A DNA stretch of 64,000 nt. It comes from Labrenzia sp. PHM005. Its GTDB lineage: Bacteria > Pseudomonadota > Alphaproteobacteria > Rhizobiales > Stappiaceae. Position numbers and translations under genes: made by a program. Of this stretch, positions 51,883 to 59,736 are shown piece by piece. The notes beneath the pieces were generated by a model. It saw only the letters and a program-made list of their open reading frames with translations, was not told the DNA's origin and made no database searches. The stretch lies in NCBI RefSeq assembly GCF_006517275.1, contig NZ_CP041191.1, forward strand, positions 3,219,001 through 3,283,000, written 5' to 3'. How positions within the stretch are numbered: position 1 is the first letter of the stretch; every line of letters starts with the position of its first letter.

Positions 51883-52107
51883 ATGGTAAAACTTGTCAGC
51901 TCGGATACCGGCTGGCACATTCAGGCTGTCTTCAGGACAAACGGGTGGGAGGAACCTGTTGGTCCATGCGAGCGCTCAAAAAGCGGGAAGAGGCCGAAAA
52001 ATGGCCCGGAGCCCGGATCAGCGATCGTAGCAGGACACCTCAATTTGGCGCGTGGGGACGCGACCTTTGTGGGGGGCTCAACAAGCGCCGGTTATCCTAA
52101 GAGATAG
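51883..52107 (+). CDS. Possible small protein, or spacer of an untranslated RNA
   Basis: A 74-codon frame, MVKLVSSDTGWHIQAVFRTN then a Gly/Pro/Lys-rich tail. AAGG lies five bases before the ATG. Its stop codon falls within the hairpin of an intrinsic terminator at 52086-52119, which shows that a short transcript ends here. The unit lies between the divergent PAS gene and the rhomboid gene. Weak similarity to anything known and an unremarkable composition leave two readings: a small protein, or a non-coding RNA of roughly 250-300 bases. I looked for tmRNA, 6S, SRP and RNase P signatures and saw none. Confidence 0.35.
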   Translation: MVKLVSSDTGWHIQAVFRTNGWEEPVGPCERSKSGKRPKNGPEPGSAIVAGHLNLARGDATFVGGSTSAGYPKR

Positions 52108-52119
52108 CCGGCGTTTTGT
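52086..52119 (+). terminator. Intrinsic terminator of the 51.8-52.1 kb unit
   Basis: CGCCGGTTATC (52086-52096) pairs with GATAGCCGGCG (52103-52113) with one mismatch, followed by TTTTGTTTTT. It is a strong terminator downstream of no established gene. Confidence 0.85.
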
Positions 52120-52272
52120 TTTTATTGCCGTCACAAGGCCGTGTGGATGAATTGGCTGGATCTATGGCAGCTGTTCACCATATTTGCTTTGGTTGGTTTG
52201 AAACGTGTGCACCGCCCTTGTTTTGTCCGCATGCCGGGCTACAAGATCTGCGTCAGAAAGATGCGAGGCCCC

Positions 52273-53052
52273 ATGAACGTCTATCAATTCGATCAGGAGC
52301 GGAAACGCCGCGACGAAGAGCGTAAACAGCGCGAACGTGAGCAGAGACCGTCACAGCCGCCGGCGTTCAATCTTCCTTCTGCAATTGTTTGGCTGAGTGC
52401 CGGTTTGATTGCGATCCACGTGGTCCGCGAATTTCTGATTCCGGCAGGCTGGAACAACATGATGATCTATTTCCTGGCGTTTTGGCCGGTGAAATACACA
52501 GCGCTTGCAAGCCTCCATGCGCTGGACCTGGCCTCAAGCCTCTGGGCATTTGTCAGCTATAGCTTCCTTCACGGCGGCGCCATGCATCTGACATTCAATC
52601 TGCTTTGGATGGCGATTTTCGGCAGCGCTGTTGTCCGGCGATTTGGCCTTGGCCGTTTTTTGGTTTTCTCCGCTTTGTGTTCGGTTGGCGGGGCGTTCGC
52701 TCACCTGGCCACCCATTGGGGCGAGTCGGCGCCGATGATCGGCGCGTCAGCTGCCATTTCCGGACATATGGCTGCAGCGATTCGGTTTGTCTTTGAACTA
52801 GGTGGCCCGCTTGGTGTCTTTCGCAGCTCCGACCGGAGCGCCTATTTCGTTCAAGCTCAACCGCTTGCTGAGTGTTTCCGCAATCAGCAGGTTCTGGTGT
52901 TCGTCGGAGTGTGGTTCGGTCTGAACTTGTTCTTCGGCTTGATGAGCGGTGGCCAGACCGGCAGCATTGCCTGGCAGGCGCATATTGGCGGTTTTATCGC
53001 CGGTCTAGCCTTGTTCCCCGTTTTCGATCCGGTGCCGCAACGGCGGCATTAA
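52273..53052 (+). CDS. Rhomboid family intramembrane serine protease
   Basis: A 259-residue membrane protein. After a charged N-terminus (about residues 1-35, rich in Arg, Glu and Lys) come roughly six membrane segments. The rhomboid signs are SYSFLHGGAMHLTFNLLWM, the catalytic serine in MIGASAAISGHMAAA and the catalytic histidine in QAHIGGFIAGLALFP. It cleaves membrane proteins within the bilayer; its substrate is unknown. The ATG at 52273 (MNVYQFDQER), with GAGG upstream, is preferred to the extended frame at 52141. The CBS-domain gene follows after a 139-base gap. Confidence 0.92.
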   Translation: MNVYQFDQERKRRDEERKQREREQRPSQPPAFNLPSAIVWLSAGLIAIHVVREFLIPAGWNNMMIYFLAFWPVKYTALASLHALDLASSLWAFVSYSFLHGGAMHLTFNLLWMAIFGSAVVRRFGLGRFLVFSALCSVGGAFAHLATHWGESAPMIGASAAISGHMAAAIRFVFELGGPLGVFRSSDRSAYFVQAQPLAECFRNQQVLVFVGVWFGLNLFFGLMSGGQTGSIAWQAHIGGFIAGLALFPVFDPVPQRRH

Positions 53053-53191
53053 GCCGCGGTTGGAGGCAGAACCTTTAGGAACCGGGTGTCAAGGCTTTGC
53101 GCTGGTGGTTTTTTTTGCCATGATGCCTCATGTTCGACCGTGAAAACGAAATGTTCTTCAAGGTCGCTAATGCCGAGGGAGGTTTGCCTAT

Positions 53192-53626
53192 ATGAGCAGT
53201 GTTGCCGCGATCTTGAAAGGGAAGGGCCACGAAACCATAACCGCACGCGACGATGCGTCGTTGAGCGAGCTTTGTGAGACACTCGCGAAGCATAAGATTG
53301 GCGCAATTGTGGTTTGTGATGGGGACATGGGCATCAAGGGAATTATCTCGGAACGGGACATAGTCCGCGTAATCGGAACGCAAGGCGTAGGTGCCCTAGA
53401 TCAACCGGTGTCTGGTGTTATGACAAAAGACGTCATCACATGTTCTGAAGAAAACAGCATCAACGAAGTGATGGCCCAGATGACGCAAGGGCGCTTCCGT
53501 CACATGCCGGTCGTCAAAGACGGCAAGCTGACGGGGGTGATTTCCATCGGCGATGTGGTTAAGCAAAAGATTGCTCAAGTGGAGCAGGAAGCTGAGCAGA
53601 TGCGCAGCTACATTTCCATGACGTGA
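53192..53626 (+). CDS. Two-CBS-domain protein
   Basis: A 144-residue cytoplasmic protein of a tandem pair of CBS domains (Bateman module). The first contains ITARDDASLSELCETLAKHK and GIKGIISERDIVRVIGTQG; the second VITCSEENSINEVMAQMTQG and GKLTGVISIGDVVKQKIAQV. Such modules bind adenine nucleotides or related ligands and act as energy sensors; no effector domain is fused. AGGGAGG lies about nine bases before the ATG. It converges on hisI, with a hairpin between. Confidence 0.9.
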   Translation: MSSVAAILKGKGHETITARDDASLSELCETLAKHKIGAIVVCDGDMGIKGIISERDIVRVIGTQGVGALDQPVSGVMTKDVITCSEENSINEVMAQMTQGRFRHMPVVKDGKLTGVISIGDVVKQKIAQVEQEAEQMRSYISMT

Positions 53627-53632
53627 TTTTCA

Positions 53633-53657
53633 GGCGGCTGGTTTTCTGTCAGCCGCC
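53633..53657. terminator. Hairpin between the CBS and hisI genes
   Basis: GGCGGCTG (53633-53640) pairs with CAGCCGCC (53650-53657) around nine bases, between the converging stop codons. No T-run follows, so its strength is uncertain. Confidence 0.5.
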
Positions 53658-53672
53658 ATCTCCAGCGCCCTC

Positions 53673-54137
53673 TCAGGATTTACCGTAGACCTCTTCAGGG
53701 TCGTAGACTTTTTCCGTCTCAACCCACTCCAGGCGAACCGTGCCGTTTTCAGTTTTTGTAATCTTCCTGAAAAAACACGACCGGTAACCGACGTGGCAGG
53801 TTGCACCATTACCCTCGACCGTGACTTTCACCACAAGAGCGTCCTGGTCGCAGTCGGTAAGGATCTCTTGCACCTTTTGCACTTGGCCGGAGGTTTCGCC
53901 CTTCTTCCAGAACCCCTTGCGGGAGCGGCTCCAATACCAGGCTTCCCCGGTTTCAATGGTGCGCTTGAGGGCTTCTTCGTTCATGTAGCCAACCATCAGA
54001 ACTTCTGACGTTGCTGCATCGGTGACAACGGCGGCAATGAGGCCGTCCTGGTCGTATTTCGGCATCAAAAGATCGCCGTCTTCGACCGTTTTTTTGTCGG
54101 CACGTTCGGAAAAAACTAGATCAGACATGAAACTCAT
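53673..54137 (-). CDS. hisI: Phosphoribosyl-AMP cyclohydrolase
   Basis: A 154-residue enzyme opening the purine ring in histidine synthesis. Metal-binding residues appear in [13 protein letters not shown] and [18 protein letters not shown]. Only the HisI domain is present; the HisE pyrophosphohydrolase is not fused. The ATG at 54137 has AAGG five bases before it, but that site is in a nine-pair hairpin; an ATG at 54128 is an alternative start. folE lies 47 bases upstream on the same strand. Confidence 0.94.
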   Translation of the reverse strand: MSFMSDLVFSERADKKTVEDGDLLMPKYDQDGLIAAVVTDAATSEVLMVGYMNEEALKRTIETGEAWYWSRSRKGFWKKGETSGQVQKVQEILTDCDQDALVVKVTVEGNGATCHVGYRSCFFRKITKTENGTVRLEWVETEKVYDPEEVYGKS

Positions 54138-54141
54138 TCAG

Positions 54142-54170
54142 GCCTTGCACGTCTTGTGACGGTGCAAGGC
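54142..54170 (-). promoter_or_regulatory. Hairpin over the hisI ribosome-binding site
   Basis: On the minus strand, GCCTTGCAC pairs perfectly with GTGCAAGGC (arms at 54170-54162 and 54150-54142, loop of 11). The 3' arm holds AAGG, the ribosome-binding site of hisI, five bases before its ATG. It may act as a translational switch or limit read-through from folE. Confidence 0.45.
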
Positions 54171-54184
54171 GCCATTTTGGAACG

Positions 54185-54811
54185 TTAACTGCGAACCAGG
54201 GTCATGAATTTGGCCTGTTCGGCCGGGTCGTCCTGGAAAACGCCAGTAAACTGAGTGGTGAGCGTTGAGACGCCCGGTTTCTGTACACCGCGCATCGTCA
54301 TGCATTGGTGTTCAGCTTCCAGCATCACTGCCAAACCGCGCGGCGCCAAGGCGTCGTCGATGGTCGAAGCAATCTGCGCGGTCAAGTTTTCCTGAGTCTG
54401 CAGGCGCTTTGCGAAGATGTCGACAACACGAGCCAGTTTGGATAGGCCAACAACGCCTTCCGCCGGATAATAGGCGATGTGGGCTTCGCCGATAAACGGC
54501 AGCATATGGTGTTCACAATGCGAATGGAACGGAATGCCGCGCACCAGAACGATGTCTTGGTAACCGCCAACATCTTCGAACGTGCGCTCGAGGTGTTCGG
54601 CCGGGTCTTCGAAATAGCCCGAATATAGCTGCGTAATGGCTTTCACCACCCGCTGCGGGGTGTCGATCAAGCCTTCACGGTCCGGATCGTCGCCGGTCCA
54701 GGCAAGAATAGTCCGCACGGCCGCCTCAGCCTCTTCCCGGCTAGGCCGTTGCAACTGGTCCGGTGCTTTGCGCTCGAATGTTTTTTCGATCGGCTTCAGG
54801 ACAGCGTCCAT
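54185..54811 (-). CDS. folE: GTP cyclohydrolase I
   Basis: A 208-residue enzyme making dihydroneopterin triphosphate for folate. The zinc-binding and substrate motifs are [20 protein letters not shown] and [20 protein letters not shown], with [19 protein letters not shown] between. The ATG at 54811 ([10 protein letters not shown]), with GAGGA upstream, gives a normal-length protein; in-frame ATGs at 54847 and 54976 only add an atypical leader. It precedes hisI on the same strand and is divergent from the Fe-S scaffold gene. Confidence 0.95.
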   Translation of the reverse strand: MDAVLKPIEKTFERKAPDQLQRPSREEAEAAVRTILAWTGDDPDREGLIDTPQRVVKAITQLYSGYFEDPAEHLERTFEDVGGYQDIVLVRGIPFHSHCEHHMLPFIGEAHIAYYPAEGVVGLSKLARVVDIFAKRLQTQENLTAQIASTIDDALAPRGLAVMLEAEHQCMTMRGVQKPGVSTLTTQFTGVFQDDPAEQAKFMTLVRS

Positions 54812-55099
54812 GGGGATCCTCGCAAATTTACCCTTATCACTCGTCATACGGCGTCCGCTCTTGCTCAGATCAAGTGTTCTTAATCCTAAGGGCGCGGAGA
54901 TGTAACATACTCCGCTCAAAAAGCGAACGCACAGTTTCAAAGCGGGTGAAGCCAGCGTCAAGCGCCAATGCGGCATGATTTAATACCGGCTGCGACCCCT
55001 CTGCCCCTTGCGAATTTGCTGTGGCGTCTGATCTATATATATAAAAGAAGCGTGCCGGCAATGAGGCACGTGTTCACCGGTTGTCACGAAGAGGCGAGA

Positions 55100-55546
55100 A
55101 TGCTCGACGACATCTATAATGCCAAGATCCTGGAATTCGCGGGCAACATTCCCCGAGTTGGACGTCTTGAGCATCCAGACGGCACCGCCAAGGCGCATTC
55201 TAAACTGTGCGGCTCGACGGTTGTTGTTGATTTGTGCGTTAAAGACGGTGTGGTGACCGATTTTGCCCACGATGTGAAAGCCTGCGCCTTGGGACAGGCA
55301 TCCTCTTCGATCATGGCGCAACATGTAGTTGGGGCTGGCGCTGACGAGCTTCGGGCACTGCAAAAAACCATGCACGCCATGTTGAAAGAGGGTGGAGACC
55401 CACCGGAGGGCCGGTTCGCAGATTTGAAGTTTCTGGAGCCAGTGCGTGAGTACAAAGCCCGGCACACGTCGACACTTCTAACTTTTGACGCGGTTGTCAG
55501 CGCACTTGATCAGATCGAAGGCAAGGCGGACGGCGCGGCGGCATAA
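55100..55546 (+). CDS. Iron-sulfur cluster assembly scaffold protein (NifU-N/IscU-like)
   Basis: A 148-residue single-domain scaffold: LDDIYNAKILEFAGNIPRV, AHSKLCGSTVVVDL (first ligand Cys) and KACALGQASSSIMAQHVVG (second Cys). The position of the third IscU cysteine reads VREYKARHTSTLLTFDAV, with a His nearby instead of Cys. This seems normal for this alphaproteobacterial subgroup. GAGGCGAG precedes the ATG at 55100. A promoter candidate, TTGCTG at 55016 with TATAAA 18 bases later, lies upstream. yidD follows after 30 bases. Confidence 0.88.
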   Translation: MLDDIYNAKILEFAGNIPRVGRLEHPDGTAKAHSKLCGSTVVVDLCVKDGVVTDFAHDVKACALGQASSSIMAQHVVGAGADELRALQKTMHAMLKEGGDPPEGRFADLKFLEPVREYKARHTSTLLTFDAVVSALDQIEGKADGAAA

Positions 55547-55576
55547 GCTGGCCGCTCTTCAGCTTTTAAACAGCAG

Positions 55577-55927
55577 ATGTGTCCTCCGACCGACAGGCAA
55601 CCTGATCCAGAAAAGCGGCTGTCGCCCGCCAGCTATGTCGCGATCGGGCTGATCTGGGTCTACCGGCATTCCCTCTCGCTCTTCATGGGGCGCGGCTGCC
55701 GGTATGCGCCGACCTGTTCCGATTACACCGAACAAGCGATCCGCCGCTTTGGCTTTTGGGCCGGCGGCTGGCTGGGCCTATCCCGTATCCTCAGATGTAA
55801 TCCCTGGGGGGCATCCGGCTTTGATCCGTTGCCAGAAGATTTACCGGCCGGTGCCCGCTGGTTTTTGCCGTGGCGTTATGGCCGCTGGAATGGCCGGCAC
55901 ATTCCACCCGAACACCGGATGGATTGA
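55577..55927 (+). CDS. yidD: Membrane protein insertion efficiency factor YidD
   Basis: A 116-residue protein with the YidD core: YRHSLSLFMGRGCRYAPTCS, DYTEQAIRRFGFWAGGWLGL and SRILRCNPWGASGFDPLP. It aids YidC-dependent insertion into the inner membrane. The N-terminal extension before the core (about 20 residues) is longer than in E. coli, and the C-terminus continues past the core. It lies directly downstream of the Fe-S scaffold gene, an order I also recall in Hyphomicrobiales. Confidence 0.93.
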   Translation: MCPPTDRQPDPEKRLSPASYVAIGLIWVYRHSLSLFMGRGCRYAPTCSDYTEQAIRRFGFWAGGWLGLSRILRCNPWGASGFDPLPEDLPAGARWFLPWRYGRWNGRHIPPEHRMD

Positions 55928-56023
55928 TTTCAAACGGGAATTTACCTTCTGTTAAGAAAGGGTTGAACTTACCTATGGTGAGTGCAACTCTCCGGCTGTG
56001 GGCAGTGTGGCCGGAGAGGGTGA

Positions 56024-57805
56024 ATGGACGCAAAAGACTTCCACTTTGTGATGATCAAGCCGACGCATTACGATGACAACGGCTATCCCATTCAATGGCT
56101 CCGATCTGCCATCCCCTCCAATACTCTGGCCAGCTTAAATGGCCTTGCCGAAGCCGCCCGGGGAAGAAATGCGCTCGGCGAAGACGTCCGAATTCATCTT
56201 CACACCTATGACGAGACCAACAAGCGGGTTCGTCCTGAGAAGATCGCCAGAGATATCCGGCGCAGCGGTGGCAAGGCGCTGATCGCCCTGGTCGGGGTGC
56301 AATCCAATCAGTTCCCGCGAGCAACCGATCTGGCTCGCAAATTCATGAAGGAAGGCCTGGCGACCGCAATCGGTGGGTTTCATGTTTCTGGCTGTATTTC
56401 CATGCTGGATGAGATGCCGGAGGAAATGGTCATCTTACAAAATGAAGGTGTTGCCTATTTTGCGGGAGAGGCCGAAGACCGGCGGCTCGATCAAGTGTTC
56501 CGCGACGCCTGGGCTGGCGAATTGAAGCCGCTCTACAACTTTATGACCGATTTGCCGTCGCTCGAAGGGGAACCGACCCCGATCCTGCCGACCAAACACA
56601 TCCAATTCACAGCTGGGTCCCATTCCAGTTTCGATCTTGGGCGCGGCTGTCCGTATCAATGTTCGTTCTGCACGATTATCAATGTGCAGGGCCGCAAAAG
56701 CCGGTTCCGCTCCGCCGATGACCTGGAACAGATTATCCGGGACAATTATGCGCAAGGCATCGACCGCTTCTTCATTACCGACGACAATTTCGCCCGGAAC
56801 CGGGAATGGGAGCCACTGTTCGACCGGCTGATCCACCTGCGGGAAGAAGAAAACTTCGACATCAAGTTCATCATCCAAGTGGACACGCTCTGCCACAAGA
56901 TTGAGAACTTTATTGAAAAAGCGACGCGGGCCGGGGTGAACCGGGTGTTTATCGGGCTTGAAAACATCAACCCGGACAATCTACTGGCCGCCAAAAAACG
57001 GCAGAACAAAATTACCGAATACCGTGAAATGCTGCAGAAGTGGCGGGCCCATGGGGCGACCACCTATGCCGGCTATATCATCGGTTTCCCGGGCGATACC
57101 AAGGAAGCTGTGCTCCGCGACATTGAAATCATCAAGAACGAATTGCCACTCGATCTCCTGGAGTTCTTCTATCTGACCCCGCTGCCAGGATCGGAAGACC
57201 ATAAGGTTCTATTGAGCAAAGGCACCTGGATGGATCCGGATCTGAACAAATACGATCTCAATCACCGGGTAAGCCATCATCCAAAAATGTCGGATCAGGA
57301 GTGGGAAGAGGCTTACCGCGAAGCTTGGTCTACCTATTATTCGGATGATCATATCGCGACAGTTCTCAGGCGGGCAGCCGCCCACAAGAAGGGACGGCCG
57401 GGCAACAAGCTGTTCTTGATGATGTGGTTCAAGCTGATGATTGAATATGAAGGGGTGCACCCGTTGGAGGGCGGGTATTTCCGCCTGAAATTTAGGAGGG
57501 ACCGGCGCAGCGGTTTGCCGGTTGAGAACCCGCTGGTGTTTTACCCGCGCTACGCCTGGGAAGTGTTTACGAAACATTTGGCCTGCGTTGGCGTCGTCTG
57601 GCGGGCCTACAGAATCTATAAGAAGGTCAAGGCGTCTCCGGACCGCAAAGCCTATTCCGATCTGGCCATCGCGCCGATGGATGCGGCATCTGAAGCCGAT
57701 TTGGCGATGATCAAGGAAACCCGGGGCGGCACGGATGCCGCCGCCAAGTCCGCACGCGATGCCTCCATCGTAAAGGCTGCGAAAGAGAAGGCGCTGGCGT
57801 CCTGA
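56024..57805 (+). CDS. B12-binding-type radical SAM enzyme
   Basis: A 593-residue protein. The first 180 residues are a cobalamin-binding-like Rossmann domain (KALIALVGVQSNQFPRATDL), followed by a radical SAM barrel with RGCPYQCSFCTIINVQGRKS (CxxxCxxC at about 207-214), DRFFITDDNFARNREWEPLF and GYIIGFPGDTKEAVLRDIEI. A C-terminal extension of about 170 residues contains aromatic and charged residues. Relatives are B12-dependent methyltransferases and other C-radical enzymes; the substrate is unknown. It lies 96 bases after yidD and just upstream of a REP-like pair. Confidence 0.87.
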   Translation: MDAKDFHFVMIKPTHYDDNGYPIQWLRSAIPSNTLASLNGLAEAARGRNALGEDVRIHLHTYDETNKRVRPEKIARDIRRSGGKALIALVGVQSNQFPRATDLARKFMKEGLATAIGGFHVSGCISMLDEMPEEMVILQNEGVAYFAGEAEDRRLDQVFRDAWAGELKPLYNFMTDLPSLEGEPTPILPTKHIQFTAGSHSSFDLGRGCPYQCSFCTIINVQGRKSRFRSADDLEQIIRDNYAQGIDRFFITDDNFARNREWEPLFDRLIHLREEENFDIKFIIQVDTLCHKIENFIEKATRAGVNRVFIGLENINPDNLLAAKKRQNKITEYREMLQKWRAHGATTYAGYIIGFPGDTKEAVLRDIEIIKNELPLDLLEFFYLTPLPGSEDHKVLLSKGTWMDPDLNKYDLNHRVSHHPKMSDQEWEEAYREAWSTYYSDDHIATVLRRAAAHKKGRPGNKLFLMMWFKLMIEYEGVHPLEGGYFRLKFRRDRRSGLPVENPLVFYPRYAWEVFTKHLACVGVVWRAYRIYKKVKASPDRKAYSDLAIAPMDAASEADLAMIKETRGGTDAAAKSARDASIVKAAKEKALAS

Positions 57806-57835
57806 TTTTTTTTAAGCGGAAACCCGCGTCATGAC

Positions 57836-57887
57836 GTCCCGGCCTTGAGCCGGGACCAGATTTTGTGCCCCCGGCTCAAGGCCGGGG
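57836..57887. repeat. REP-like pair of short palindromes
   Basis: GTCCCGGC-CTTGA-GCCGGGAC (57836-57856) is followed by CCCCGGC-TCAAG-GCCGGGG (57869-57887). The two units are inverted copies of one another, the arrangement of REP/BIME elements. Similar sequences are dispersed in many alphaproteobacterial genomes as I recall. It may end transcription of the radical SAM gene. Confidence 0.6.
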
Positions 57888-57900
57888 AGGCTGCAGTAGG

Positions 57901-58806
57901 CTAGATTTTTCCGTGAGAAAAAGGGCTGGTTCTTCTGGAAAATGGCAGGCGCCAGCCAAGGGTCATGCCTGCAGCCGCCAGCATGATGACTGCAATTCCC
58001 AGAATTTGTATGGGGCCAAATTTTTGCCCCAAAATAAGATAATCGGTGGCGTAGGCCACGGATGGATAGAGGAAGGTCAGTGCCCCTTGAAGGTGGGTCG
58101 GCAGTTTCTGAACAGCGCTGTATAAGATTGTGTACATCATCGCCGTATGTACAAAGCCCAAGGTCAGAAGGGAAGCCCAGGCGGACGTTTCCGTTGGAAG
58201 GTCTGAAAAACTAGCTAGCGGGGTCAGCATCAAGGCGCCCGTTGAGACCTGGATTAGTGCGATCAAATGAGGTGGGACATCGCTTAGCTTTTTGGTGGCG
58301 ACAACAGCGACGGCCCAGAGAAATGCAGCGCCGATGGAAAGTGCGACACCAACAGCAAAGCTGCCTTCAGCATAGGCCAGCTCCGGTTTTGATTGGGCAA
58401 TCAGGACAACACCGCAAAAGGCAATGGCTAGCCAGCAGAGTTTTCTAAGCGTGAGCTGTTCTCCGAAAAAGAGCGCGCCAAAACAGACAAGCATGAACGG
58501 TTGGGTGTTGTAGATGGCAGTCGTCAGTGAAATTGATGCATGGCCAATCGCGTAGAACAGCATGACCCAATTGGTGGTTAAGGCTATGCCGCCGAGCATT
58601 GCCAGCAGAAACTGGTTCAACGAGATCTTGTATGCGAAGGCGCCTTTAAAGGCGCAGATGGCCGTAAGGCCGATCGCGCCGAACATGCATCGCCAAAAGG
58701 CAACATTGATTGGGCTTTCACCACTGAACACGACGAAAATGCCTAAAGTGCCGATCAAGCTCATGGCGAAGGTCATTTCTAATATGCCGCTGGTTCTTTC
58801 TGACAT
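57901..58806 (-). CDS. EamA/DMT family transporter
   Basis: A 301-residue inner-membrane protein with about ten membrane segments forming two EamA repeats. The N-terminal half has EMTFAMSLIGTLGIFVVFSG and AFWRCMFGAIGLTAICAFKG; the C-terminal repeat starts around FAVGVALSIGAAFLWAVAV. Such drug/metabolite transporters export amino acids, nucleosides or drugs; the substrate is unknown. It is divergent from an Lrp-type gene, its likely regulator, with a palindrome next to its own AAAGGAG site. Confidence 0.9.
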   Translation of the reverse strand: MSERTSGILEMTFAMSLIGTLGIFVVFSGESPINVAFWRCMFGAIGLTAICAFKGAFAYKISLNQFLLAMLGGIALTTNWVMLFYAIGHASISLTTAIYNTQPFMLVCFGALFFGEQLTLRKLCWLAIAFCGVVLIAQSKPELAYAEGSFAVGVALSIGAAFLWAVAVVATKKLSDVPPHLIALIQVSTGALMLTPLASFSDLPTETSAWASLLTLGFVHTAMMYTILYSAVQKLPTHLQGALTFLYPSVAYATDYLILGQKFGPIQILGIAVIMLAAAGMTLGWRLPFSRRTSPFSHGKI

Positions 58807-58819
58807 TCGAGCAACTCCT

Positions 58820-58835
58820 TTGAATGTGCATTCAA
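58820..58835. promoter_or_regulatory. Palindrome between the EamA and Lrp genes
   Basis: TTGAATG-TG-CATTCAA is a perfect seven-base inverted repeat, directly before the AAAGGAG ribosome-binding site of the EamA gene. It is a good candidate Lrp-type operator controlling the exporter and perhaps the divergent regulator gene. Confidence 0.5.
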
Positions 58836-58931
58836 GGATCTGCCTTTCGGTGTAAGGGTTCTATGTTTGAAGTTAGGTGTTTGGGTGTGATATCCTAAAA
58901 ATGTAAGGCAAATTTATCTCGGAGATTAATA

Positions 58932-59393
58932 TTGAAAGATATAGATACTCAGGACCATGAGATCCTGAAGATGCTGATCGAGGATGGCCGGTGTTCGATC
59001 AAAGAGATCGCTGCGAAGGTCGGGCTGTCGTCTCCGAGTGTTTCAGAGAGGTTGCGGCGTTTGCAAGAACGGGGGATTATCCGCAGTTTTACTGCGGACA
59101 TTGACCCGCGCGCTCTGGGGTACTCACTTCAGGCCATTACCCGTGTCCGGCCGCTTCCGGGAAAACTTCATATTGTCCGGGAGCTATTACGGGAAATTCC
59201 CGAAGTGATTGAATGCGATAAAGTCACGGGCGACGATTGTTTTGTCGTGCGGCTGGTGATCCGGGAAATCGAGGAGCTGGATGGGATACTGGAGCGGATC
59301 ACTGATAAGGCGGAAACCAGTACCTCGATTGTTAAATCGCAGCCGATCTCCCGACGTCCCCCGCCGTTGTGTGCCAGCAGTGCTGAAAATTGA
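58932..59393 (+). CDS. Lrp/AsnC family transcriptional regulator
   Basis: A 153-residue regulator. The helix-turn-helix at about residues 6-55 contains DHEILKMLIEDGRCSIKEIA and GLSSPSVSERLRRLQERGII, followed by the RAM ligand-binding domain (VRPLPGKLHIVRELLREIPE, CDKVTGDDCFVVRLVIREIE). Lrp proteins often bind amino acids. The TTG at 58932 with GGAG seven to eight bases upstream is the start. It is divergent from the EamA transporter and probably controls it. Confidence 0.9.
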   Translation: MKDIDTQDHEILKMLIEDGRCSIKEIAAKVGLSSPSVSERLRRLQERGIIRSFTADIDPRALGYSLQAITRVRPLPGKLHIVRELLREIPEVIECDKVTGDDCFVVRLVIREIEELDGILERITDKAETSTSIVKSQPISRRPPPLCASSAEN

Positions 59394-59736
59394 ACGGACT
59401 GGGGCAGGTACATTCCTGGCGATCAGCTTAGCGTAAGTTTATCTCGCTATACTTTTTCAGGCTTGAGGTGACTATGTCCGGTTTGATCAAACGGTTCAGT
59501 AAATCAGACAGGGTCAACTTGTAGTTCTATCCAGGGTGGTTGGTCGGTTGTGCTGACGAGTTGCCGGACTTCTGTCGGTTCAAAAAAGAAAAACAGATTA
59601 AATCTGCGGATTGTTACTGTTTTTATACCTGGTCTGGTGTAGGTGTTTTAACTGAAGTGTGGGCAACAATTGAAGCAGAAGCTGATTCTTACACCGGATT
59701 TGGGTTCGGCTGGATGGGTTTGGAGCATTTGCAATA
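59394..59736. other. Spacer without a supported gene
   Basis: About 340 bases between the Lrp gene and the binding-protein gene. A 65-codon frame at 59540-59737 starts at TTG and ends with TAATG overlapping the next start, but its composition is odd and no ribosome-binding site is seen. No clear terminator or regulatory palindrome was found. Confidence 0.3.

Noticed and set aside
51780..52119. tmRNA, 6S RNA, SRP RNA or RNase P RNA
   Set aside because: No characteristic tag peptide, GNRA or conserved core of these RNAs is visible; only a terminator and a weak frame.
55952..55967. CtrA box upstream of the radical SAM gene (TTAA-N7-TTGAA)
   Set aside because: The second half-site is degenerate and the match is at the level expected by chance.
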